A stretch of DNA of 64,000 nt from Anaerolineae bacterium (GTDB lineage Bacteria; Chloroflexota; Anaerolineae; Aggregatilineales; Phototrophicaceae): positions 1-64,000 of the forward strand of contig JALHNT010000041.1 of the NCBI GenBank assembly GCA_022843385.1. The letters run 5' to 3'. Positions 50,706 through 60,680 of this stretch are shown here, piece by piece (the first letter of the stretch is position 1; each line of letters starts with the position of its first letter). Under the pieces are notes generated by a model that was not told where the DNA came from, searched no databases, and saw nothing but the letters and a program-made list of their open reading frames with translations. The position numbers were made by a program, and so were the translations under genes.

Positions 50706-52805
50706 ATGCAATATCTTCGCCTGATGGTACGTCCCACCATATCAGCCAGTGAAACCAACACTGACGCTGCTCAACTGCTTAACATTATCCTGCCTGTCTT
50801 GATCGTCATTACCGCGGTCTTCACGCTTGGTGTGGCGGCTGGCTGGCTGTCCCTCGGAGCTGCGTCTTGGGTGTCACCGGCTGCTCTGGTGAGTATGGTG
50901 GTATGCTATGCTCTGGCACGAAGCGGTCGACTCTGGCTGGCGTCATGGCTGCTCACCGGGCTGATCTGGCTGACTCTGATCGTGATCCATCTTTATGATG
51001 GTCGCATCGAATCGCCAGCCTATGTCGGCTATTTGCTGCTCGTCTATCTGGCGACCTGGCTGCTGGGGCGTTGGGCTGGTGCCTTCTATCTGGCAGCCAG
51101 CATCGCGACCTTCTTTGTCATTGTGGTGCTGCAACAGGCTGGATTGCTGACGCCGGTGTCATTTCCAGCCCATATCCTTTTCTTCATGTATGCGCTCTAT
51201 TTTTTCCCGGCTGCGCTGGTGATGATCCTGGTCATGATCAAGCGCGACCAGACCATCATCGAGTTGAACTCCACCCGCAAAGCGCTGACCGAGAGCGAGA
51301 CGCGCTGGCGTTTCGCCCTGGAAGGCAGCGGCGACGGCATTTGGGATTATGATCTGATCAACCGGCAGTATTACTTTTCCAGCCGTTGGAGAGAAATGGT
51401 CGGCCTGGGCGGGGAAGGCGCGATGAGCACGGTTGACTTATGGGAGCAGATGGTGCTGCCAGAAGACCGCCAGGCGGCCAGTATCCCTTTTCAGGAACAT
51501 TTAGCCGGGAAGATCCCTTTCTATATTGCCGAGCATCGCCTCCGCCGCCCCGACGGTGACATCCGCTGGATGCTCGGGCGGGGCAAGGTGGTTGAGTGGA
51601 CACCTGATGGCAAAGCCGCGCGAATCGTCGGCACCCAGACCGACATAACTGAGCGTAAACAAATGGAACTCGATCTGAAGCTGACTCAGCAGCGCTTTGA
51701 GCTGGCGATTAGCAGCTCCTCCGTTGTGGTGTATACCCAGGATGCTGACCTGCGTTATACCTGGGTCTATAATCCTGACCCCGATTTTCAGATGGAGGCG
51801 TCAATTGGCAAAAGTGACGCTGATCTCCTCAGCCCGGATGATGCCGCGCGACTCACAAGCGTGAAGCAGCAGGTGCTTCAATCTGGAAAAGGGATGCGTC
51901 ATTGTCCAATTGAGCTAAATCTGCCTCGCGGTCAGGTTCATTATGATTTGAATCTGGAACCGATCATTGATGAACAAGGCAAGGTGATCGGGCTGACCAG
52001 TGCTAGTATAGACATGACCGAGCGACAGGCTCTGGAAAAAGAACGGCACGATGCCGAGAAACTGCTGAGCGAGTTACAGGAACAGCGGCGCTATATCGAG
52101 CTGCGCGAAGGCTTCATCCACAAGATGTCCCATGAGTTCCGCACCCCTCTGACCGCCATTCGCACTGCCTCAGAAACCCTCAAGGCCTACTGGGATCGCA
52201 TGACGCCGGAGAAACGCGAGGAGAATTTCAGGCGCATCGACTCGCAGATTATGCGAGCAGTTGGATTGCTCGAAGAAGTCATGCTGTTGGGTCGTGTCCG
52301 TTCCGGACGGATGACCGTTGTGACAGCCCCGCTGGATCTGGTGGGTTATTGCAGCGAAATCATCCAGCAAACCCGGGAACTGGATGAAGACCAGCACCCT
52401 ATTCAACTCATTCCGACGGGGGATTTCCAGGATGTCCTGCTGGATACACGGATGCTCGATCATATCCTGCTCAACCTGCTCTCCAACGCGGTCAAGTATT
52501 CACCCCCTGGCCTGCCCGTCGAGTTCATCCTGACTCGCGCCGATGACCAGGTTGTTTTCCAGGTGAAGGATCGCGGTATCGGCATCCCACAGGATGAACA
52601 GATCCATCTTTTCGATCCCTTCTTTCGCGCCAGCAACGTCCGCTCGATCAAGGGGAATGGCCTGGGATTAGCCATCGTCAAGGAGGCCGTCGAGTTGTGT
52701 GGTGGCAGCATCACCTTCCAGAGCGATCAACAGATCGGCACAAGCTTCACCGTCAGCCTGCCGCAACCACCCCTGCTGAGTGATGCGCTGGCAACCGTTG
52801 ATTGA
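50706..52805 (+). CDS. Multi-pass membrane PAS histidine kinase
   Basis: This 699-residue kinase (ATG 50706; GTG 50679 is an alternative that adds nine residues) has about six transmembrane helices in residues 25-185 as its input module. Two PAS domains follow (about 195-320 and 325-445; WRFALEGSGDGIWDYD and FELAISSSSVVVYTQD). The HisKA domain has phosphoacceptor His476 in KMSHEFRTP. HATPase_c follows, with LLSNAVKYSP, VKDRGIGIP and GNGLGLAIV. No response regulator is adjacent. The multi-helix input resembles 5TM/7TM-type receptors, so a hydrophobic or membrane-linked signal is possible. Confidence 0.9.
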   Translation: MQYLRLMVRPTISASETNTDAAQLLNIILPVLIVITAVFTLGVAAGWLSLGAASWVSPAALVSMVVCYALARSGRLWLASWLLTGLIWLTLIVIHLYDGRIESPAYVGYLLLVYLATWLLGRWAGAFYLAASIATFFVIVVLQQAGLLTPVSFPAHILFFMYALYFFPAALVMILVMIKRDQTIIELNSTRKALTESETRWRFALEGSGDGIWDYDLINRQYYFSSRWREMVGLGGEGAMSTVDLWEQMVLPEDRQAASIPFQEHLAGKIPFYIAEHRLRRPDGDIRWMLGRGKVVEWTPDGKAARIVGTQTDITERKQMELDLKLTQQRFELAISSSSVVVYTQDADLRYTWVYNPDPDFQMEASIGKSDADLLSPDDAARLTSVKQQVLQSGKGMRHCPIELNLPRGQVHYDLNLEPIIDEQGKVIGLTSASIDMTERQALEKERHDAEKLLSELQEQRRYIELREGFIHKMSHEFRTPLTAIRTASETLKAYWDRMTPEKREENFRRIDSQIMRAVGLLEEVMLLGRVRSGRMTVVTAPLDLVGYCSEIIQQTRELDEDQHPIQLIPTGDFQDVLLDTRMLDHILLNLLSNAVKYSPPGLPVEFILTRADDQVVFQVKDRGIGIPQDEQIHLFDPFFRASNVRSIKGNGLGLAIVKEAVELCGGSITFQSDQQIGTSFTVSLPQPPLLSDALATVD

Positions 52806-52830
52806 CTCATCTTTCAATTTCTGATATTCT
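52802..52830 (+). promoter_or_regulatory. Sigma-70-like promoter before the DEAD-box helicase gene
   Basis: TTGACT at 52802-52807 and TATTCT at 52825-52830 are separated by 17 bases. The minus-35 overlaps the end of the upstream kinase gene, and the helicase start lies about 75 bases downstream. Confidence 0.55.
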
Positions 52831-52905
52831 GACTATCGTTCAATCTGGTGTAATTCCCCCACATTGATAGTCCCACGTAACTGATTGAAAGCAGTGAAGA
52901 ACCCA

Positions 52906-54609
52906 ATGCAATTTGAAGATCTCAATCTCATCGAACCGCTGCTGCGAGCGGTGCGCGCTGAAGGCTATACCACGCCCACGCCCATCCAGCAGCAGGCAAT
53001 CCCTCATGTGTTGGAGGGGCGCGACCTGCTCGGCATCGCGCAAACCGGCACCGGCAAGACGGCGGCCTTCGCGCTGCCCATCCTGCAATATCTGGCGCAG
53101 AAACCGCGTCAGCATAACGGCATCCGCGTGCTGGTGCTGGCTCCCACCCGTGAGCTGGCGTCACAGATCAGCGATAGCTTCCGCGTGTATGGCAAAAACA
53201 CCCACACCAAAGCCATCGTCATTTTCGGTGGTGTCGGGCAGACGCCCCAGGTCGAAGCGCTGCGGCGTAACCCCGAAGTGGTGGTGGCCGCCCCCGGACG
53301 GCTGCTCGATCTGATGAACCAGGGCATTGTCCGGCTGGATAAGCTGGAAGTGTTCGTGCTGGACGAGGCCGATCGGATGCTCGATATGGGCTTCATCCAT
53401 GATGTCCGCCGCATCATCGCCGCTCTGCCGCGCCAACGCCAGACCCTGTTCTTCTCCGCCACCATGCCTGGTGAAATCCAGAGCCTGGCGCGCGACATCC
53501 TGCGCGAGCCGGTGCGGGTGGAAGTGACCCCAGCGGCCACGACGGTCGAGAAGATCGAGCAGTCGGTCTATTTTGTCGAAAAGAAACAAAAGCTAGCGCT
53601 GTTGCAGCGCGTGTTGCAGGACGACGGCATCCGCCGCGTGTTGGTCTTCACCCGCACCAAGCACGGAGCCAACCGCCTGTCGCAGCAGTTGGGTCGCGTC
53701 GGCATCAATGCCGAAGCCATTCATGGCAACAAGTCACAGACCGCCCGTGAAACCGCGCTGGCGAACTTCAAGCGCGGCACAACCCGTGTGCTGGTCGCCA
53801 CCGATATTGCCGCGCGCGGCATTGATGTGGAGGAAATCACCCACGTCATCAATTTCGAGCTGCCGCATGAACCGGAAACCTATGTCCACCGCATCGGGCG
53901 CACCGCGCGCGCCGGAGCGGATGGCTCGGCCTACTCGTTCTGTGACTCGGAAGAACGCCCGCTGCTGCGCGACATCGAAAGGCTGACGCGGATGCGCATC
54001 CCGGTGCGCGAGACGCCGACCGATTTGCCGTCTGCCGCCATCGAAGAACGACCACCGCGTCCCGAATTTGGCGGCGGACGCTCGTCTAATCGTAATCAGC
54101 CTTCACAGGGAAATGCGCCGCGCAGCCGTTCCGAGTCATCCGAACGCCGTGAAGCTCCGCGTCCGCAGGCTGCTCGTCCCGAGCCGTCCCGCAGCGGTGA
54201 TGCCCCACGTCCGCAGGCAGCCCGCTCTGAACCGACCTCCCGCAGCGAGTCGCCCCGTCCCATGCAGCAGGCATCACGACCGGCACCAGCCAGCAATAAC
54301 CGTCCGGGGATGGATCGTTCCAGCAGCGACGCCAGTGCGTCCAACCGCCCACCGCAGCCAGTGCGCCGCAAGCGTCCGCTGCCGGCTGAAGAGGATCGTG
54401 AAGCACCGGTGCTGACCGATCGTTTTGGTAACCCGATTCGGATCGCCTCCAGTCCGGCGCCGGTTCAGCCAGCTCAGCCGGTGTCACCCGATACCAGCGC
54501 GCCTGCTCCAGGTGACGCCGACACACCATCGGCAGAAGCGCCGCGCGCCAACCCGAACAACCGTCGTCGCCGTCGCCGTTCCGGTCAACGGACTCCCAAC
54601 CCGGCTTAG
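52906..54609 (+). CDS. DEAD-box ATP-dependent RNA helicase, RhlE-like
   Basis: This 567-residue helicase unwinds RNA duplexes using ATP. It has a Q motif (FEDLNLIEPLL...PTPIQQQAIP), Walker A AQTGTGKTAAF, PTRELASQ, DEAD in VLDEADRM, SAT in FFSATMP, and the C-terminal HRIGRTAR. The core ends near residue 380. A tail of about 190 residues is rich in Arg, Pro, Ser and Gln and ends in NNRRRRRRSGQR, an RNA-binding type of low-complexity tail seen in RhlE/CsdA relatives. The ATG at 52906 gives the canonical start; the upstream TTG at 52885 is less likely. A strong promoter and a strong terminator make it a single-gene unit. Confidence 0.93.
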   Translation: MQFEDLNLIEPLLRAVRAEGYTTPTPIQQQAIPHVLEGRDLLGIAQTGTGKTAAFALPILQYLAQKPRQHNGIRVLVLAPTRELASQISDSFRVYGKNTHTKAIVIFGGVGQTPQVEALRRNPEVVVAAPGRLLDLMNQGIVRLDKLEVFVLDEADRMLDMGFIHDVRRIIAALPRQRQTLFFSATMPGEIQSLARDILREPVRVEVTPAATTVEKIEQSVYFVEKKQKLALLQRVLQDDGIRRVLVFTRTKHGANRLSQQLGRVGINAEAIHGNKSQTARETALANFKRGTTRVLVATDIAARGIDVEEITHVINFELPHEPETYVHRIGRTARAGADGSAYSFCDSEERPLLRDIERLTRMRIPVRETPTDLPSAAIEERPPRPEFGGGRSSNRNQPSQGNAPRSRSESSERREAPRPQAARPEPSRSGDAPRPQAARSEPTSRSESPRPMQQASRPAPASNNRPGMDRSSSDASASNRPPQPVRRKRPLPAEEDREAPVLTDRFGNPIRIASSPAPVQPAQPVSPDTSAPAPGDADTPSAEAPRANPNNRRRRRRSGQRTPNPA

Positions 54610-54631
54610 CGATCACCTGAACCTGGAAAAC

Positions 54632-54663
54632 AACAAGGGGCTGTTATGCCCCTTGTTTTGTTT
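54632..54663. terminator. Intrinsic terminator between convergent genes
   Basis: AACAAGGGGC (54632-54641) and GCCCCTTGTT (54648-54657) form a perfect 10-pair stem with a 6-base loop, followed by TTGTTT on the plus strand. It ends helicase transcription and may also serve the convergent desaturase gene. Confidence 0.8.
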
Positions 54664-54683
54664 ATTCTGCTCGGATGAACCGA

Positions 54684-55742
54684 TCAGTCCGTCCCGGTTG
54701 GCGAGGCGGCTGTTGCCGGCACCGGCGCTTCTGCCGGTTGTTCATCGCGGTGATACCCGATCATCTTGTGATGGTCTTCATCCCACAGGCGCACATTGAG
54801 CGACTTCAGACTCGTCCACAATGTCAGCGGTTCCACCTTCTGGAACATCTCGTTGGAGTTGTGGCAGCTTTCCAGCTCATAGTTGGGGATGCGTGGGCTG
54901 AGGTGATGAATGTGGTGATAGCCAATGTTGCCGGTGAACCACTGGAGAATCTTCGGCAGCTTATAGAATGAACTGCCATACAGCGCGGCTGTGGCGTAAT
55001 CCCAGTTTTCATGCCGTTCCCAGTAGACATTCTCATACTGGTGCTGCACGTAGAACAACCACACGCCGAATGACGAGGCGATGGCGATGATCGGGAGCTG
55101 CACCAGCAGGTAATTCTGGAAGCCGCCCATCAGGAAACTCATGATGATAATCATGCCCAGGATCGCCAGATTGGTGTTACGTACGCTGGCGCGTTCGCGG
55201 TCTTCGGCCTTGGGATAGGGGAAGCGCTGCAGCACCACGAAATCAATCGTCGGCCCGATGAGGAAGATCACAATCGGATTGCGATAGACCCGATAGCCCA
55301 TGCGCTGCCAGAAGGGGAGCTTCTGATATTCCTCGTAGGTCAGCGTCCACACATCACCCACGCCGCGCCGATCCAGATCGCCCGATGTGGCATGATGAAT
55401 CGCATGGCTGTGCTTCCATGATTGATAGGGGGTGAACAGGAAAACCCCCGTCAGACGACCAATCCAGTTGTTGGCCTTCTGCGATTTGAAGAACGATCCG
55501 TGTCCGGCATCATGGAAAATGATGAACATGCGCATGGCGAATCCGGCTGCCGGAAAAGCCAGCAGCAGCGTCAACCAGTAGGATACTTCCAGGCTGCGGT
55601 ACATCAGATACCACAGAACGAAGTAGGGGATGATGCTGTTGGCAATTTGCCAAAGGCTCTTGCGCACGTCGGATTGTTGAAAGGGGGCGACATATTCGCG
55701 CCAGTTGGCCGGCGCTTTCGGCGCGGACGAAGTTGAAGTCAT
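54684..55742 (-). CDS. Membrane fatty acid desaturase
   Basis: This 352-residue di-iron membrane desaturase introduces a double bond into fatty acyl chains. The three histidine boxes are HDAGHGS, HSHAIHH and GYHHIHHL, with a nearby H in YVQHQYEN. Four main hydrophobic segments flank them. The second of two nearby ATG codons (55742) has GAGGA nine bases upstream; ATG 55751 is too close to that site. The soluble C terminus is Ala/Pro-rich. The box spacing matches the acyl-lipid/omega-3-type family (PF00487), so its product is inferred to be a membrane unsaturated lipid. It may respond to temperature, but no regulator is seen. Confidence 0.92.
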   Translation of the reverse strand: MTSTSSAPKAPANWREYVAPFQQSDVRKSLWQIANSIIPYFVLWYLMYRSLEVSYWLTLLLAFPAAGFAMRMFIIFHDAGHGSFFKSQKANNWIGRLTGVFLFTPYQSWKHSHAIHHATSGDLDRRGVGDVWTLTYEEYQKLPFWQRMGYRVYRNPIVIFLIGPTIDFVVLQRFPYPKAEDRERASVRNTNLAILGMIIIMSFLMGGFQNYLLVQLPIIAIASSFGVWLFYVQHQYENVYWERHENWDYATAALYGSSFYKLPKILQWFTGNIGYHHIHHLSPRIPNYELESCHNSNEMFQKVEPLTLWTSLKSLNVRLWDEDHHKMIGYHRDEQPAEAPVPATAASPTGTD

Positions 55743-56004
55743 GCAGTCCATTCCTCGGTTTATCAGCTTGCGGATGCACAACTTTACCACATTCACATGA
55801 GAAAGGCGTACATCCATCATGAGTGGCTGGCAAAGAGGACGATTGAGACTTGATTGAAAAATGAATACAAAATTCATAAATCGCAAGTTGTTTAAGGCGC
55901 TTGCAAGGTCGCATCATGGTACATTAGTAATGCAGGAAAACTGTAGGTTTCGAATGCATTGAAGCTGTTCAGCCTACTCACCCAGGCGGGGATACAAGGT
56001 GATC

Positions 56005-59000
56005 ATGAAAAAGAAATTATCAGTGTACTGGATGGCCGCAGCGCTGTGTGTGGCCTGGTTGCTCATGGGCGCGCCGCTCGCCGCTCAGGCTCAACCCGGT
56101 GTGACACCGCCCATTTTGTTAGTGGTCAATGATTCCAGTCCCAACCGCTTTGGCCGCTATCTGGGTGAGATATTGCGAGCCGAAGGTCTGAACAGCTACG
56201 ACATTTCCCCTGTCGGCAGCATCACTCCCAGCCTTCTTTCTTACTACCGTGTGGTTATCCTGGCTGAAACCAGCCTGAGCAGCGGTCAGGCTACTGACAT
56301 CACCAATTATGTAAACAATGGTGGTTATGTCATCGCCATGCGCCCCGATGCCCAGATAAGAAGCCTGTTCGGCCTGGGAACCAGCCTGGGGACGCAGGCC
56401 GATGGTTTTGTTGCCCTGAACGGCACTGGCCCCAGCCAGGGGCTGCCGACGGCCACGCTGCAAATTCATGGTACAGTGGATCGGTATAATGCCGCGCCCG
56501 GGTCCGTGACCCTGGCTCAGTTGTACAGCAATATTTCAACCCCGACCACATCGCCCGCCGTCATCCAGGATGTATCGGGGCGCGCCACAGCCTTCACTTA
56601 CGATCTGGCGACCAACATTGTGATGATGCGCCAGGGCAACCCGGCCAATGCCAATGTTGACACCGACGGCGATACGGTGCTGCGGACAATTGACCTGTTC
56701 CAGGGACAGGGCAGCAATCCGGACTGGGTTAATCTGGATCGTACCCATATTCCGCAGGCCGATGAGCAGCAGCGCTTTTTTGCCCGTCTGGTTCAGCGCG
56801 CCATCAATGCCACCCAGCCGATGCCGCAGTTGTGGTATTTCCCGGATTCACATAAGACAATGCTGATTTCGACCGGCGATGCCCACGCTAACCCGATCTC
56901 GTGGTTTCAGAACGAAATCAACGTGCTGAATAGTGCGGATGCTGACGCCACTTTCTATATATCACTCGGTGGCATGGATGAGAGCTATCTGCAAGCCTGG
57001 CGCGCCCAGGGACATGATTTCGCCATCCATCCCTATGCCTATCGCCCTGATCCTTATGCCCCTTATAACATCACCAATCTGAATCAGGGTTACGATGTTT
57101 TTGTCGGCTGGTTCGCCCTGACCTTCCCCAATACCCCGATGTCGCGCACTGTGCGTCATCATCAGGTTGCCTGGCTGGGTTGGACCGATGCGGCGGATAT
57201 TGCCGTTAATCACGATATGGGGATGGACACCAATTTCTATCACTGGGGACCCTGGCTGCAAAGATCGAACGGCAGCTGGGCACAGGGGTATATCACTGGC
57301 AGCGGTCAGCCGATGAAGTTCATCCGCGCTGATGGTACGATACTACCCTATTATCAGCAGCTCACCCAATTGGTCGATGAGCATCTCGTCGATGGTGCCG
57401 GCGGCGGCCATCAGGGGCTCACACCAGCCCAGGCCACCCTCGTCTCGCAGCAGTTGATGGATGCCAGCCAGGCCGGCGACTATGCCGCCATCATGACCCA
57501 GTTCCATGTTGATTACTTTAATGTGGCCCAGTCCTGGTTCAGTGGCACAGTGTCGTATGCCCAATCGCTGGGCATCCCGCGCTGGAACGCCGAAAGGTGG
57601 CTGGAGTTCACCGAGACCCGCTATGGCGCGAATTACAGCAATATCGCCTGGAATGCCCTGACTGGTACGCTGACCTTTAACCTCAGCTCAGCGGCCACAT
57701 CCGGTGTCAACCTGACAACTATGCTGCCGCTGACCTTCAACACTGGCGCGCTGCAATCCGTGACCGTCGACGGCAATCCGGCGACCTACAGCGTTCAGAC
57801 TATCAAGGGCACTAACGTCGCTTTTGTGACCGTTCCCGCAGGCAGCCACAGTTTTGTCGCGGTTTATCAGCCCGGTCCGGCCACCGAAACTTTCACCCCG
57901 ACCCCCAGCAACACGCCTGATCTGACCAGCACGGCTACGCCAACAGCGACCGCCACCAATACTGCCACCCATACCGCAACAGCGACGGCCACCAATACAC
58001 CGCTCGTCAGCAACACGCCGACCTTCTCACCCACCTTCACCGCCACGCCAGCCGGTGGCTCGCTGACCGTCCAGGTCAACAGCTCCAGCGATGATGTCAA
58101 CGAAGAAGCCGCCAATTTCTTCGCCGATGACAGCACGGTATGGCTGGGGCGCGCGGGTTCGCCGCAGAGTTATATGGGTGTCCGTTTTAACAACATCACG
58201 ATCCCACAGGGCTCAACGATTTCATCGGCGCTGCTTCAGGTGTACTCGCCATCTGGCGCCTGGTCAGCCATCAGCCTGAACATTCGCGGCGAAGCCGTCG
58301 ATAACAGTGTCACCTTCTCTGATGGCAACCGTCCTTCCGCGCGAACGCTGACCACTGCCGCCATCAACCACCTGTCGGATGTCAATTGGCCGGCCAATCA
58401 GTGGAGTACGGTTGACAATGTAGCGACGGTCGTCCAGGAAGTCATCAATCGTCCCGGCTGGCAGTCCGGCAACAGCCTGAGCATCATCGTCACCGGTCTG
58501 GGACAGAATTGGGCGCGTAAGTTTGTCAGCAGCTACGACGGCAACCCGGCCTTTGCCCCGCGCCTGGTCATCAGCTATACCCAGAGCAACCCGACGGCGA
58601 CCTTTACGCCCAGCAATACGCCGACGATCACTAACACGCCGACCATTACCAACACGCCGACGATCACCAACACGCCGACGATTACTAATACGCCGCTGCC
58701 GCCATCAGCCACCTATACCCCGTCGCTGACCTATACTCCGTCGCTGACCTTCACGCCCAGCGCGACTAATACGCCATTGCCGCCGACAGCGACCCTGACC
58801 CCCAGCAATACGCCGACGGCCACGCCACAGAGCGGCACCATGACAGTTCAGGTCAACAGCGCCAGCGATGATGTCAACGAAGAGGCCGCCAACTTCTACG
58901 CCAACGACAGCACTGTTTGGGTAGGGCGCGCCAGCTCAGCGCAAAGCTACCTCGGTCTGCGCTTCAACAATATCACCTTGCCGCAGAACTCGACCATCAC

Positions 59001-60207
59001 ATCGGCGCTGCTTCAGGTATACTCGCCATCCGGTGCCTGGTCAGCCATCAGCCTGAACATCCGCGCTGAAGCGACCAATAACAGTGTCACCTTCTCCGAT
59101 GGCAATCGTCCGTCCAGCCGCACGCTGACGACTGCCTTCATCAATCATGCTTCCGATGTCAACTGGCCGGCCAATCAGTGGAGTACGGTTGACAACGTGG
59201 CAACGGTCGTCCAGGAAGTCATCAACCGGCCCGGTTGGCAGTCTGGCAACAGCCTGAGCATCATCGTCACTGGTCTGGGACAGAACTGGGCGCGCAAGTT
59301 CGTCACCAGCTATGACGGTAACCCGGCTTTTGCCCCGCGCCTGGTCATCAGCTACGTGTTAGCGCCGCCAACCGCGACCTTCACGCCGACCTTCACCGCC
59401 ACCAACACGCCGCTGCCCGGCCCGACCAATACGCCGCTGCCGCCAACGAATACCAACACGCCATTGCCGCCGACACTGACCTTGACGCCCAGCAATACGC
59501 CGACGATTACCAATACGCCGCTGCCGCCGACGATTACCAATACGCCATTGCCGCCGACAGCGACCCTGACGCCCAGCAATACACCGACGATTACCAATAC
59601 GCCGACCAACACACCGACCAATACGCCGACCAACACACCGACCAATACGCCGACCAACACGCCCGTTCCGGCCAGTGGTCAGGTGATCGTCCCGATCCGC
59701 AGCGGCCCGGATGATGTCAACCAGGATGCCAATGGTCTGATCGAAGACTCAACGGTAATCTGGCTGGGCAATGGTAGCGGCGTCAGCTATACCGGCCTGC
59801 GCTTCACCAACGTCAACATCCCGCAAGGCGCGATCATCACCAGTGCCTATCTGAGCGTCTACTCGGTCAACTCGCAGTGGATCATTCAGAACTACCAGAT
59901 CGCTGGCGACGCTTCGGATAACAGTGTGCCGTTCGCGGTGCAGGCTCCGTCTGTCCGTACCCTGACGGCAGCCCGCGTCAACCATACCAGCAGTGTCCCC
60001 TGGCACCTGAACACCTGGTATGCCTCGAATGATATTCGTCTCATCGTGCAGGAAATCACCAGCCGCAGCGGTTGGCAGCCCGGCAACAGTCTGTCGATCA
60101 TCATTCGTGGCACAGCAGCCAGCAACTATGCGCGCAAGTTCGTCGCGGCCTACGAAAACAATCCGGCCTTCGCCATCACCCTGACCGTCAACTACACCAT
60201 GCCCTAA
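56005..60207 (+). CDS. Large secreted protein with deacetylase-like domain and three DNRLRE-like modules
   Basis: This 1400-residue exported protein starts at ATG 56005 with AAGGTG; GTG 55999 is an alternative. A signal peptide (ending AQAQ) leads to a GATase-like alpha/beta region (about 35-250) and a polysaccharide-deacetylase-like domain (about 280-590), with STGDAHANP, DFAIHPYAY and VRHHQVAW as likely metal/catalytic segments. Thr/Pro-rich linkers (TNTPTITNTP, TPTNTPTNTP) separate three beta-sandwich modules of about 170 residues (685-860, 945-1117, 1223-1400) of the DNRLRE/CBM type. The first two modules are nearly identical in nucleotide sequence. The protein probably binds surface glycan while acting on a polysaccharide. 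No sorting signal is visible. Confidence 0.85.
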   Translation: MKKKLSVYWMAAALCVAWLLMGAPLAAQAQPGVTPPILLVVNDSSPNRFGRYLGEILRAEGLNSYDISPVGSITPSLLSYYRVVILAETSLSSGQATDITNYVNNGGYVIAMRPDAQIRSLFGLGTSLGTQADGFVALNGTGPSQGLPTATLQIHGTVDRYNAAPGSVTLAQLYSNISTPTTSPAVIQDVSGRATAFTYDLATNIVMMRQGNPANANVDTDGDTVLRTIDLFQGQGSNPDWVNLDRTHIPQADEQQRFFARLVQRAINATQPMPQLWYFPDSHKTMLISTGDAHANPISWFQNEINVLNSADADATFYISLGGMDESYLQAWRAQGHDFAIHPYAYRPDPYAPYNITNLNQGYDVFVGWFALTFPNTPMSRTVRHHQVAWLGWTDAADIAVNHDMGMDTNFYHWGPWLQRSNGSWAQGYITGSGQPMKFIRADGTILPYYQQLTQLVDEHLVDGAGGGHQGLTPAQATLVSQQLMDASQAGDYAAIMTQFHVDYFNVAQSWFSGTVSYAQSLGIPRWNAERWLEFTETRYGANYSNIAWNALTGTLTFNLSSAATSGVNLTTMLPLTFNTGALQSVTVDGNPATYSVQTIKGTNVAFVTVPAGSHSFVAVYQPGPATETFTPTPSNTPDLTSTATPTATATNTATHTATATATNTPLVSNTPTFSPTFTATPAGGSLTVQVNSSSDDVNEEAANFFADDSTVWLGRAGSPQSYMGVRFNNITIPQGSTISSALLQVYSPSGAWSAISLNIRGEAVDNSVTFSDGNRPSARTLTTAAINHLSDVNWPANQWSTVDNVATVVQEVINRPGWQSGNSLSIIVTGLGQNWARKFVSSYDGNPAFAPRLVISYTQSNPTATFTPSNTPTITNTPTITNTPTITNTPTITNTPLPPSATYTPSLTYTPSLTFTPSATNTPLPPTATLTPSNTPTATPQSGTMTVQVNSASDDVNEEAANFYANDSTVWVGRASSAQSYLGLRFNNITLPQNSTITSALLQVYSPSGAWSAISLNIRAEATNNSVTFSDGNRPSSRTLTTAFINHASDVNWPANQWSTVDNVATVVQEVINRPGWQSGNSLSIIVTGLGQNWARKFVTSYDGNPAFAPRLVISYVLAPPTATFTPTFTATNTPLPGPTNTPLPPTNTNTPLPPTLTLTPSNTPTITNTPLPPTITNTPLPPTATLTPSNTPTITNTPTNTPTNTPTNTPTNTPTNTPVPASGQVIVPIRSGPDDVNQDANGLIEDSTVIWLGNGSGVSYTGLRFTNVNIPQGAIITSAYLSVYSVNSQWIIQNYQIAGDASDNSVPFAVQAPSVRTLTAARVNHTSSVPWHLNTWYASNDIRLIVQEITSRSGWQPGNSLSIIIRGTAASNYARKFVAAYENNPAFAITLTVNYTMP
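58605..58835 (+). repeat. Tandem Thr-Pro linker repeat (first)
   Basis: Short tandem units of the ACNCCGACNATNACNAA type (58617-58700, then degenerate PPSATYTPSLTYTPS units to 58835) encode the TNTPTI linker between the first and second DNRLRE-like modules. Units are imperfect, consistent with slippage in coding DNA. Confidence 0.7.
59370..59668 (+). repeat. Tandem Thr-Pro linker repeat (second)
   Basis: Short tandem units such as ACCAACACACCG and ACCAATACGCCG (best at 59598-59660, TNTP units) encode the linker between the second and third modules. The array is near-perfect and is likely to vary in length between strains. Confidence 0.75.
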
Positions 60208-60230
60208 GCGCGCCACCGCTCCACGTTAAC

Positions 60231-60287
60231 CACTCACCCCATCCCCGCTTCGATCTGAGGCGGGAGTATGGGGTGAGTGCGTTTTAG
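60231..60287 (+). terminator. Intrinsic terminator after the large secreted protein gene
   Basis: CACTCACCCCAT (60231-60242) and ATGGGGTGAGTG (60268-60279) are perfect arms, with an inner CCCGC/GCGGG stem, followed by CGTTTTA. It lies 24 bases past the stop codon. Confidence 0.8.
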
Positions 60288-60507
60288 GCTATGCCAACAA
60301 AATAGCGAACCCATTGGTCAACGGAATTGCCGCGTAGGGCGCAATATTGAGGTTTGATCACTTGATTCGGCAATTGCTATACCGTGCGGCAGACGCCCCG
60401 TTGAGCGTCCCTACACCGGCGAATCGGCCGTAGCGACACCGCATTGCTGTGTCCGCTGCTACTACACGCTAGCGCAGCAAGACTCAGTTGTAGGTAAAGT
60501 TGTTTTT

Positions 60508-60565
60508 CTCCCCTCACCCCGTGGGAGAGGCTGTGAGCGCCTCAAGCGAACGTGGGGGTGAGGGC
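60508..60565. repeat. CCCTC...GAGGG intergenic repeat
   Basis: CTCCCCTCACCCCGTGGGAG and a CGTGGGGGTGAGGG arm form a further member of the family at 12814, 22291, 24868 and 32651. It sits in the gap between two convergent genes. Confidence 0.65.
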
Positions 60566-60680
60566 TATATGTACCGAAACTTCCGCCAAGCTGTTCTAGT
60601 CGTCACGAGTGGAGCTGTTTGCGACCCAAATCTTGAAGTGTGCCGGGGGTGGTCGGTATCAGCAGCAGGCAGGCGTTTTG

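Larger units (their letters stand above)
60208..60680. repeat. Gene-free gap with terminator and palindromic repeats
   Basis: Three items are visible. First, an intrinsic terminator at 60231-60287. Second, GACGC (60392-60396) and GCGTC (60405-60409) arms in a CCCGTTGAGCGTCCCTAC context, like that at 62980-63038. Third, a CCCTC...GAGGG element at 60508-60565. No coding frame is credible. Confidence 0.7.

Noticed and set aside
59580..59668. Possible CRISPR array in the tandem 12-base units
   Set aside because: Units are direct short repeats without spacers and lie in frame in a secreted protein linker.
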